A stretch of DNA of 64,000 nt. Origin: Cruorifilaria tuberocauda (lineage: Eukaryota > Nematoda > Chromadorea > Rhabditida > Onchocercidae). Of this stretch, positions 25,973 to 37,800 are shown piece by piece. The translations under genes and the position numbers were made by a program. Every line of letters starts with the position of its first letter. The stretch's first letter is position 1. The DNA lies in contig JABVXU010000092.1 in assembly GCA_013365365.1 (NCBI GenBank), positions 62,001-126,000 on the forward strand. The letters run 5' to 3'. The notes under the pieces are model-generated. The model was not told where the DNA came from and did not search any database. It was given only the letters and a program-made list of their open reading frames with translations.

Positions 25973-28900
25973 TCAATGTTTATGTTTTATAACGAACTGT
26001 CTTCTCATTTTTTGCCTTTCACATCTTGTTTTATATTCACTTTCAAGTTTGGTGAGTCGTTGCTTGAAATCCAGTGACATATTCTGCAAAGTGATTTAAT
26101 ACAGATTTGCCAAAAAAGTTTTTATGAAGATGTCAAAAAAAGGGAAGCCAGGAAAATTACATATTCACCCGTAAGATAAAGACGGGTATTGGTGATTGGA
26201 ACTAGTTGCTGTTGGCATTACACCAATTATTTTCGTTTATAGCTTTGGTTGATCCTAAAAATTATCCAAAATGACGGAAAATATGTTGATGAGGCTTACA
26301 TCAAACATTTCGTACAATTGATTAATTTCGTCACCAAGTGTGTTAATTGTCTTTCCAATTTGGTTAAGCTGTTCCTCCAGTGTTGAAGTGTTGTCATAAA
26401 CTTTCTCTTCAATAGCTATTGTGTTATTCCAGCATCCGTCATCTCGAAGCATCTTTATCGCTAAAGATCTCTTTTTTTTGTGAGAATTATGCGGCTATTT
26501 TGTACTTGGTAGAAAATGAAAATAAAGAAAGTGATTTATTATAATCTCTCGATAAAATCTTCCAACCTTTCTGTATTAAATTTTGACGAGCCAGAGGATA
26601 TTCTTGCAAGACATCGTTTACGTCTTCCTGACGTAGAATATAAACATCGGTGTATCCTATCGAACGAATTGTCATAGTGTGCTTATCACCACCAGCTTTT
26701 CCAGATAAATTAAGGATAGCTAACTGACCAAAAACTGCCCCTTCTTTCAGAATTCCAAGTACAACCTTTCCATCATCACTAACACAGTTAAGCTGTCCGC
26801 GTTTCACAATATACATTTCCTGTAGATGTACTATTTTTGATATTTAAGAAAGCCAATATTTCATAAACAGAACTTCTTTCTAAGTATGCTTTAAAATCAC
26901 TTTAAATTATTTTAGTTCTGGTAAGACAAATTAAGATAAATTTTGCTAAAATAATCATACTCTCGCCAGCTCGCCGCGACGACAAATATAGTCATTTGGA
27001 CTGAAAAGTTGGAATTTCAATCGAAGAATAAGTTCGAGAAGTAATCCTTGTTCACAGTCCTAAATTGTAATAGTTTAGTATGCCGCTGCATTGAAGCATC
27101 GTCAGAATTAGCACTAGCGGTCATTTAGCACCACTTCTCACTCTACTGTCTTCTGCCAGTGGGAACGAAATTTTCCGAAGAATTCACCATAATTTTCAAA
27201 ATTGTTTCTAAATTACTTTTATAAGTTTGAAAAAGTTTCATTCTCATTTTTTTTCCTAGAGATAGAAATAAATTTCTGATTACCTGAAGTAATTCGACAT
27301 GTTGCAAAGTAACCATATGTAAATGTATTGCTAATTGACCATGAAGCTTTCTAGGTAACCCTTCCAGAAGAGCCTGAAATTGTCGTTCATCATTTTCGAA
27401 AGGCTCGTCAAAGTTTCAAAGATCATCTCAACAAGTAAGAAACCATTACACTTTCGTCTCTGGAAATTGCTTGGTCATGGATATAGTCGCAACAATTCAG
27501 GACTCGCTTCTGAATATCTGAATCGACCTTTCTAAAGATCAAACATGTTAATATGTTTTCATATTTTGACCATAATGACCATTAATTTTGATTTGAAATC
27601 TTTCAGCAAGAACCCCTCAAAATCATGGGAAATAAGTACCTGTAATTCATGTAAAATTTAATACCATCCAGAGTCTCTTGAAATTTGGATTTTTCTTTGT
27701 TCATTGTCGATATGACACTTCCAACGGAGCCAACAATTACGGCAAAAATTATCAAACCGATTAGCGTATCGATAACTTCAAGTGCATCCTCGAGCGAATT
27801 CATTGGGTAAGGCTAAAAATGCGTAACATTAACATTAACCAACCTGCTTCTCCTTTGCTATCAAACTTAGATATGTATATATTATCAGCCATGCTTTAAC
27901 ATTATTTACCTTACCTTGTATCATGGTGATTTATTCAGGCCTTACAGAACGGGAAAAATAACTATACAACCAAAAAGTGGCTGAAACCTGTTGTCCTTTT
28001 GTTGTTAATGTCAATGATGACCAGTAAATTGACAATGCATATTCTTTACTGAAGTTGGGAAATGTCAATATTTCTGACCTAAAATACACGAATTTGGATT
28101 TGCTGTAAACGAAATAATTTCACAGCTATTTACCTTTTACTTGATAAAAAATAAGATGAAAAACCTGCGATTTACCTGTTCTTCCAATACTGCATCATTT
28201 CATCAATATATTCAAGGCGATTGTTTACATTTCTACCTGTTTCATTAAAGCTGCAACTTGTTGAATAGTTTAGTAAGAATGTATTACATTTCGGGATAAC
28301 TGGATCCGCGATTTTTACATAAGTGAACTGCCATACATCAGGATCTTCACCTGAATCATTTATTCTAAATTTCGAAACACTTGAACTATCAACATATATT
28401 TCAAATATTTATTCTATTGAATTCATAATTTAACTTTCCAAAAAAAAAAAAAAAAAAACCATATTTTGAATATTATCATATACGGTAAAATACAAGTTTG
28501 AAATGATCAAACATACTGTAAATGCCGCTAGTAACACTGATTAGGAAATATGCAGCAGCGTTCCAATGAAATAATACAACACATGTCATTATGAGAATAA
28601 ATATTTTGAATACGTTTGGCCAATTTGTACGAATTTCAGTACGATCAATGAAATAATTGAAACGATACGATTTTAACAAACGATTAAGGCGTACCAACGA
28701 TATATCACCACGATAAATTAATAGAAAATCAAATGGAAATATGCTGCCAACATCGAACCAAAAGCTGTAGCTAAAACATCAGAATTTTTATAATTACCAA
28801 CACTTTCAAAACGTTGCTATCATGTCAATCTGTAAACGATGAGTCGTCATCGTGCATTAGTTCAATTAGTGTAAGCAGTAATGCTACCTATCGAACAATG

Positions 28901-30262
28901 AAGTTTCATCTGTAACTAACACAGAATAAGTTCCTCCAAATTTCTAATAAATTCTTCATTTCCACTATTTCTATTTTCAAAATTTTTTTTCAATTATTCC
29001 ATTTTATTTTTAAAATTTAACGCATTTTAATTTGTATTCTATGACTTACTCAAATATTTCGAAGCATTCTTTTTTTTTGCTGAAGAAACACGAATAAGAT
29101 TAAAGTATTCTCTCGAAAGTATTTATATAATGTAAGTGAATGCTCAGGCGTGTCAAAATGTCAATGATCGCATCATTGACGAAAAGCGCTTCAGTGGTAC
29201 TGCTTCATGAAATACCAAAGCAGGCATTTTGCTATTTTATAACGTATTGTATCTTTGTTATGTAATTCATTGCATGAATATTAAAATGAAAAAAAAAAGT
29301 TTCTTTTCAAGAAAGAAACGGCCTGCAATCTACGGTAAAAGTAATCTTACCTATGAAAATATCGCTTGAATTGAACTTTTAGATTTTCAGTTGCTACACC
29401 GTCATGAATATAACCTGTAATAAGCCTCATCGCACTTTTTCCTCTTTCTCTTTCTCTTTTTTTCTCTCTAGACATTAGAAATTTGTTGTGTACAGAAAGA
29501 TTAAAATTTCACTGGCGCATCATCAAGTAAATGAATATTTTCGATTACAATAAATCGAAGTGCCGAAGCTTTGATTACTCAAAACAGATTGCTACTAAGG
29601 CTTACGATTAAAAGTTAATTTCATCAAAACTTACTAATTCGTGATTGTACGAATATATCGATTAAAAATATAACATCGAATATAAAATTGCAAGTTAACC
29701 AGTAGTAAAAGTAATAAGTGTAAATTTCCTCGTAAATAAATATCACAACCATAAGCGAATTATAAAAGCATCCTATACAAACAAGCGCTGTCCAATAGTA
29801 CAACAGAGATGACGTCGGCTTTATCACAAAGAATATCATGCTTCTGAAAGGGATTTGAAGCATTCATCACATTAAATATGTGAAATAATTATATAAAAAC
29901 TTATTTAACAATCTAGCAGATTATCACTTCTGAAGAAATCATAACATTGCGAACACCTTTTTAAAGATTTTGATACAGTTACCCAGACCTATGATTAAGA
30001 AATGTGTTACGTTGCAATCATTCAAGAACCCAAATTATCCACTTATTTTTAAATGCGAAAATTCCTCTCTATAGTATTTTAAAGATTTTAGAAACCGAAT
30101 AAACTGAAAAATGATATATGTAATGAAGCATGCATAAAACGGTAGATGGACAAACCTTGTTTTGTGTTTGAGCTTATCAACGAAACAATCATCCTTTGTG
30201 GAATTCTTATTAGTTAGAGTAGATGTTACTGCTAATGTTTTCACCATATTCTTCACTTCCAT
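25973..30262 (-). CDS. Divergent cyclic-nucleotide-gated channel subunit
   Basis: Thirteen exons (30262-30156, 29843-29635, 29414-29351, 28764-28517, 28350-28176, 28078-27988, 27812-27640, 27531-27450, 27373-27284, 27059-26961, 26819-26567, 26460-26300, 26083-25973) join in phase to 620 residues. S1 begins after [10 protein letters not shown]. The S4 region ([11 protein letters not shown]) and NRT-like segment [10 protein letters not shown] match CNG channels. The pore (about 285-300) reads [11 protein letters not shown], and S6 reads [12 protein letters not shown]-linker, a cyclic-nucleotide-binding domain (about 425-530) and a leucine-zipper-like coiled coil follow. Members of this family conduct cations in sensory neurons and work as heterotetramers. 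Oddities are a long cysteine-containing S5-pore loop, GQQ in place of GET in the filter, and FGQ...KHT in the nucleotide pocket. It is not clearly TAX-4 or TAX-2; it may match another CNG paralogue. Confidence 0.88.
28440..28458. repeat. A19 homopolymer in a CNG intron
   Basis: An uninterrupted run of about 19 A lies in the intron between exons 28764-28517 and 28350-28176. On the coding strand it reads as poly-T. Confidence 0.85.
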
Positions 30263-33200
30263 TTGTGTACAAGCTTTAACTTTCTTATTTAACGTCTTAA
30301 TTCAATTATCAGTGATCCTAAATTTCACAACCTATAGTTTTATGTCAAAGAATTATTTAGAATTAATTGAATGGTAAAAAAAATAAGTAAAAAAATCATC
30401 AGAAATTTTTACAAAACATGTATTATCGGTTTGCAACTATTACGAAGAAAAATCGTTAAAAATGAAGATTAAAATTTAAATCTCATATCATTCATTCATA
30501 TTATGCATTTTCTTGCAATTTTTCACATCGATTTAGATTAGAAAGAAAGCGGCCGATGCTAATATATCAACGGCTCTCGCAATAAAGTAATCATAGTAGC
30601 AGAGTCGATATTCAACTTCGCGATCCGATGATAATCATTATATCAGGAGCTCTGAAACTAGAATTGCTTCTTTGCGGATTCGGTGCTGAAACTTCGGTTC
30701 AATTACCAATTACTATATTCATTCAGCGAAACGTTGTCTATTAATTTCGTAAAAGTGAAAATAACTAGTATATCTTAGATGAAGGCAGTTTTCAAATACT
30801 TGATGATTTGTTGATGATGTCTGGCATGATATGATGATTTTGTCTCCATTCTTATGTTAACAAGAAAGTTCACTGCTTCAATTATTGCACGCAATAATTT
30901 GAGGGAGCAACAGAAACAAAACAAGTATAACTGTAGACAATGTCGGGGATTTCTAGCTAACTAAAGCATAGAATCAGAAATGTTTTGTATAATATAGAGA
31001 CTAAATGACTGATAACTGGATGGAGGGAAGAAAAATGTGTGAAGTTTATTTAATGGTGTGATGACATGAATCAAGTAAAAGAATCGTTGTGTCACCTTGG
31101 AAACCATCTTAGTTTTTCGATCTTCCTTGTAAAAATATCCAAAAGCATGAATGGAACAAAAAATTGATGATAGTAATGACACTCTTGAAATTATTTCCAA
31201 TAATTTGTCCTTCGTCTCTTGTTATTATTTATCATTTATCATTTAAATGAACAAGCAATATTTAATATTGCCAAGAAATCGAGCTCTTCAAATTGTCATA
31301 AATTACTCGAAAATTTTCAAAACGCTATATTTATAGTCCATGTTGGACGCCGATGTGTATAGATGGTGAATGCTTTAGCTTCTCAATATGTAATATCTTT
31401 TTATTATTCATTTGCTACATTCCACCAGATGCCTCTGTTTTCTCGGCACCGAAAGAAATCGGCAGAATTTCTCACAATTTTTGTTTCATAGCGCTTGAAT
31501 CCGATAAACTAAAGAATAGATGGACCCATGGGACAAATTTTGTTGTAATTTCACAGTAATGCACGCAACCGAGGATGTAAAGAATTGGAAGGCCATCTTC
31601 ATGTCATTCAATGGTATCAATGATAAGTATCGCTATATTTTCTTACTAATACAAACAACAATAACAATAATGACAACTGCACCACCAGCGATTTTAAAAT
31701 CTGTGGGCGATAAACCAAGGTTTGATTTCTATCAATTACGCAATCAACATGACAACTCACCACGGCTATTATAAATCGTGTTGTGGGATCGACGTAACGT
31801 ACGATATAACAAATATCACAAAATACATAAAGCAATCATCATATTGCCGTTTTACCTCAACAATGCAAACATCAGGAATATTATTGATAGGCATAAATAC
31901 TTAAATCTTTCTCATACTTATTAACAATGTAACTTCAGCATAAATTGATAAGTTCTATTTTACTAACTGTCGTTAGTAATTTATTGATTGCGTGTATAGC
32001 TACGTATTTCGCTTTTTAATTTGATGGATTTATAGATATGCGAGGATGAAATCCATTCCATCAACAGTAAGATGCTTTCCGAAACAGTATGTGCGATGGT
32101 ATATCCATTTATTACAGTTTATCAATAATTCTTTAAAGTTAGCATAACTTAGCTTCCAATGGACTTTAGAATACTCACTTAAAAACTTTTCTTAGAACAG
32201 GAGATGCAGGATCTGGACATTCAAGAAATTGTGGTATTGAGTGACTTCGCTACTTTATCACTTAGTCTTCCTTAAATGACAAACAAACTTGCATTATAGA
32301 AATGCGTTTTGTTTTCAAGGCGAGGAAAAACGAGCACGGAAGCGGATTCAGCGCATCGATAAGATTGAGAAACCAAAGAAAATGAAATGTAGTCGAGAAT
32401 AAAGCCAATTTTCCAGAAGAAAACTACTATGCATGATCTCATTCAGCTTATGCATTGCGTACTTCAGGTTATAAATCATTCATTAAATCTAATAGTGCAA
32501 TTAAATAAAATATAGAATAACTTTCAATGATATATAAATATCGGAGTTATTTACACTAGTTTATATCCTCATTGGCATCTAACTCCTCTGATTTCCAGCA
32601 GGTTTTCTTTGACCGAAGGTGATAATGTTCGAAGAGATGGATTTTGCTCTACATTTTACTACACCATATCCTGAACGTTAGCATGCAGGAATCTCTTCTT
32701 GCAATGTAATTCCAAGAACGATATTCACAGACAAGACGGAATTCTTGTGATTGTGACTATGCATTGTGAAGACTTTCAACGCTTCTATATTATTCGCAGC
32801 CTATCCATCAAGTGTGCGTATCAGCAATTTTAAAAATATTTAGAAAGGAGTTTTGGTCAAGAAAGGATTTGCAGCCTTTTTCAATATGATAACCATTTAT
32901 TCAATTAAATCAAATTCATATGGAGAAGTCATGAAGCAGAAGAGAGTGCAACTTTCACCGCATCCTATCATTTTGAATTGAGTTATGAAAACGAATTGTT
33001 CACAGGAATATATCAATTATCTGATAAATTGTTCCACAAAAAAATGCCACCTAACAACCCACAAATCATCTTTGTTGAACAAAATACAACAAGTCAAAAA
33101 AGATTGTAGTAGCCAGCATATAAATATAACATATTTCTTCTAAGAACAAATTCATTGTACTTCATGCTTTCATTTCCAAAAACATATGAAAAAAATAGCA

Positions 33201-34189
33201 CCCAATTACTTCACAACAGTCAAGAATGTTTACCTGACAAAACTTTAAAATTGCTTGCCAAAACCGCTGAGATGCTTTTGTTTATGGTACATTTATATAC
33301 CGGATGCTACTGGAGTATTTCACTGTTTAACATTTTTTCAAAAAGCTTGGTTGTTGACAGAAATATTTGTTGTAAGCATGCTTCATGTGCACAACCAAGG
33401 TCATTAGGCTTCTCCTGGGGTAACGTAAAGTGATATAACAGCTAAATAAACAAAAGTAATATGACAAAGGAAGTGTAAAAACTATACAATATAAGGAATG
33501 ATAAATTGTGCAGCAGTATCAGAGAAACAGTTTAGATACGTGCAATCAAAGCTTAAAATTACTGACCATGATGAATTCTGGCAATGGATAACACAAAAAT
33601 GATAGCAATACATATGACTGAAAGGACGGGAAGGGATTTGTGTCTTAACTGTAGTATAAATATAGCATTTGAAAAATAAACAACAGCTGGAACAGCACTT
33701 TACACGTCAACTGCTAGATCTTCGTTACCCGTCATAACATTAATACATTACTAAGCATTAAATGAAGAAAAAAGAATGTTATTACACTGAGTGTATACTG
33801 AATCACAGAAACAGGTTACAATGAATTAATGATCTTCATAAATTAAACTAATAAATACCGAGGATAAAACAGGCATGTATACCACAAATAAACACCGACA
33901 ATAAAGCGAACATGTATACCATACTACTTTTGGGAGAGTCTATACCGGGCTACAATGCTGTAGCATCAATGAAAGAAACTCTTCAGTGACTGAGCTGTAT
34001 TTCTGATGGGGAATCCATTGAAGACTTATTTCATAAAAAGCTTCAAGCACAAGTGAAAGCACTTCTAAGCAGCTTAAAACACAAGAATTGAACACAATGA
34101 CAATCAGTGATCCTAATGTTTTCACAAGGGCACATCATAAGGCACATCTCAAGGAGTAAAAATACCCATAATAGCAATTAGTATTAAAA

Positions 34190-34247
34190 ATAGTAGTAAT
34201 GATTAATAATAATAACTAGTAATAATAATAATTAGCAATAATAATAA
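34190..34247. repeat. Imperfect AAT/AGT trinucleotide repeat
   Basis: About 58 bases of TAATAATAA-type units are broken by TAGTAG and TTAGC. It is a low-complexity tract with no coding. Confidence 0.75.
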
Positions 34248-34508
34248 GCCACAAGTAATATAACATATGAACTTTGAAGATATAAAAATGAATAAAACAT
34301 AAAAATTTGAAGCAAGCCTAGAAACTACGATCACTAGTGAAAAAGTACTAATCTAGGTAGGATTTAGAAAAGAGGAACTAAACAATATTAGTCCTATCTG
34401 AAGATCCTAGATGACAGACAGAAATACCACAGAGATCAAGGAGGATAAATGAAGAATACTTTTCTATGATATCCTAACTCTATTTTTTCATCATTCACTT
34501 TGCTTTCC

Positions 34509-34514
34509 TTTATT
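34509..34514 (-). terminator. Poly(A) signal for the DUF229 gene
   Basis: The minus strand reads AATAAA about 350 bases beyond the stop at 34861. Confidence 0.35.
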
Positions 34515-34860
34515 TTTAGTATCTACTCCTCGATTTATTAGAAAAATATTACACCGGTTCTTAAGTCCAGATTAGACAAACAAAATTGCAGCTGCAAAAC
34601 TCCACAAGACGTCTGACAGACTATAGAAATAAGGACCTCAATGGGCTGCTTGGAAGAACCATTACTTCCCTCAACATTATCTGAATGTCAGTGCTTCTAC
34701 AAGAATAATAATCGGAAGAAATGATGAGACTTATGACAAAACTAGCAATAACGGCAAAGTACAATATGCACAAATGATTGCAAAATGTGATAAGGACCGT
34801 TACACAGGGATTCATAACAGGACAAAGGAGAATGTAAAAATATAACAGACGATTCTACTA

Positions 34861-37800
34861 TTATGAATTAAGTATATTGTCGATCTTATCATAACAAACA
34901 CAATATGCTGCTAAAAAATAGTTTATGTCCATGATACAGTGAGATAAATCGCCATATCTGTTGATATGACTGATCGATGTCATATCCACTGTTATCGTAT
35001 TCTTTAATATATCATATTGCACAGTTGCCTATAATATAAGTTGTTGAAATAGCTATCAAATACATGGAGCTTTCATATCTGGAATAGAATTTTAATAAAA
35101 CTAAACTCAGTTTTTTTTTGTCACAATTTGGTTTAAACAAGCCAAAAAACATTTATCGCACCATACAGGTCAAGAAATCAGTCTAAGGAATGAATGAATT
35201 AGACATAACAATCTACATGCCGGATACGTTCCTTTCAAGAGAACCTATGGAAAGGTTGCAAGTGTGTCAAGTCACATAAAAATAAATATAGTCTCTAAGG
35301 ATTTTGCATGTATGGACAATTAACGACACACGGACAGAATTTTTAAAAAGTTCACCTCATACAGAGCATTTCCGGGTTTCGTAACAAATCTCAACTGGTA
35401 ATGTGCAAATGCAGCTTTAGTTTTGGCAACCAAATTTGGTACGAAACCATCTGCGTCTTTCGTGTCTTTATATCTAAGCAAATTTTCATGTGGAACAAGT
35501 CTCCAAGCACTTTCCAGCTTTACCTTAAAAAATATATAGCTTATCAAGCAACAATAAAACCACTATTTTATACTGTAAAGTAAAATTCACAGATGAAAAA
35601 AAGCAAGATGGAAAATTTGGAATCTGTCAGAAGTGAAATAATATTTGAAGATGAATTGACTTTCGAGAATGTAATACAATATTTTGTATCTGATCCTACA
35701 AATTGTACAGAGTAATAATGAACGTTATACGAGCAATAATAAAAAAACAAAGGGAAATACAAACAACAGATGATTTCATTCTTACTAATTAACTAAGTAT
35801 ACCGTCATTTTATCAGAAAAAATGCAGTATACTACTACTAAAAAGGTGATCACAGTATAAACCTAATTTTATTTGATCAAAATTTCATGAAAGTAGTTGA
35901 CAGACCAATTTCAAAGGAGCACATAAGTGTCGTTGAGATTTCGTATGTGAATTGATTGTTTGGACAACAGCTTTACTCAACATTATAGATATATTTGTCT
36001 GCTCCTTATTACTCATAGCTGACTCCCAATTCATACATGTACACCAATGCATTTCAATACCAGCCTACAATATGTAAAACAAAGTTTTACTGGTATCATT
36101 CTGGGAAATCCATGACCAGACTATGGAATCGATCGTGTGAAAGTTGGAACATACGGGCAATATACGGAAAATATTGCGCCTGATACTACGCAACCCTAAA
36201 AAGTAATTGAACAACACACATCGAGTCGTACGTGTCCTAAGGTTATAAAAGCATTAGTATAACTTTTGGGTATAACATATGTAAAAGCAATTCATTCAAA
36301 TGCATCTCGTCAATACTATCATTTTTGAATAAACAAAACACTCAAAAAGAACTTGCCTCTTCACAAGTTCTTGATAGAGGAATTGGTCTAAAAAGAGACA
36401 GGGAACGGGATTTTACATCCCCAATAGTATTCAACTCCTGTTCTGTTGGCCAGTGAAGTACATCAAGCAATGTAGCATGTATGTCAAATGGAGTTACCAG
36501 CCTAAAGCAAGAGTAAGCAAATAAGTAAATTAAACAACCAGTAAAGCTAAAATGACCAACCGCTACACAAGACTCAACACAAGCAAAAAGAAATTGCCCT
36601 GATAAACTACAGTTGGTGGCTGCTTTAGAAAATCGCATCACTCGGACAACAACTAGTGGAACAGTTACAGAAAAAAAATTAAGGTAAGTAAATACCTTCC
36701 AACAACAAACCTTGCTTTATTAGCTTTTAAATTATTCCACGCCGTTCTTCCTCTGCTGCTCTCTCTGAATTTCTTCGGAAGTGAAAGGGAGAAAAATGGA
36801 AGCCTTTCTTCCAGCTGCCCTTAAAATTATACATCTACATTATCTTCCTAAAAATTCCTGACTAACAAATAAACAAATATAAAACCGAAAATTTTCTTGC
36901 AGATCTTCAAAAACCCAAACCTTTCCTCCGAACGAACCTTGATGAGTAGCACGAAATTTCGCGAAACGATGTCCGTGATCTGCCATTACAATCACTAAAG
37001 CATTATCAAGGACACCACTTTCTTTTAATTTTTTGAGATTTAACATTGTATCCTCGTCAGCAACTTCTACCAAATTAACATCATCATGGCTTAACACGCT
37101 ATGAAATGCAAGTAGAAACTTTGATGTGTTATATCCGTATCTCTCCATGAATTCATCCATATATCGAAACCATTCCTAAAATACATATAACATAAAAAAA
37201 GTAAAAATCATTAGAACCACCAAAAGCATATATATTATCAGTAAGCGGACGAATCAGCAAACTTCGCTTATTTTGCTTTCTGCTCAATGACATTATTTGT
37301 TATTCTGATCGTACAAAATAAACATTTTTTTCCCAATAACAATCCCAACAATTTCCCAATAATTGCATATCGTCGGATCAGAAATGAAATTTAGAAAATT
37401 CCATTTTGGAAGTCATTCATTGTCCAACACAAAATAAATTATGATTTTTGGAAGAAAAATCAAAATTGTAAACTGCGCAAACAGAAAAACCTTATGCATT
37501 GGAACCGAACCCAAACACTGCAAATTGGAAAACATATTTTCAGCTCTTTGAAAAAACGTTCGCACGTAATGATCCGTTGGTTGATGCTTAAAACCCTGAA
37601 AATTTTGATCATGTAAATTCCGACTTACATTCTCATATTTTTGAGCTTTTGCTTTTAAATTAATGCAGACGAATAACTACTTCGGAATCAAAAAACAAAA
37701 AAAAAATTCCTACTTTAAGTCGATATGTAAATGTTCCGAGTTTTGCTGAATCTTCCGCATACAACGTTATATAACCAGCTTCAGAAAAATTTTTCCATAT

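Larger units (their letters stand above)
30263..34860. other. Long AT-rich intergenic stretch without a supported gene
   Basis: Open frames at 31353-31559 (+), 31520-31774 (+), 31835-31617 (-), 33155-33433 (+) and 34125-33940 (-) lack family motifs and paired splice sites. The right end holds the DUF229 3' UTR and an AAT-rich repeat. The left end is the CNG promoter region. Confidence 0.45.

Noticed and set aside
33940..34125. A 61-codon minus frame starting with a signal-peptide-like stretch
   Set aside because: The hydrophobic start alone is weak evidence in AT-rich DNA; there is no processing site or splice context.
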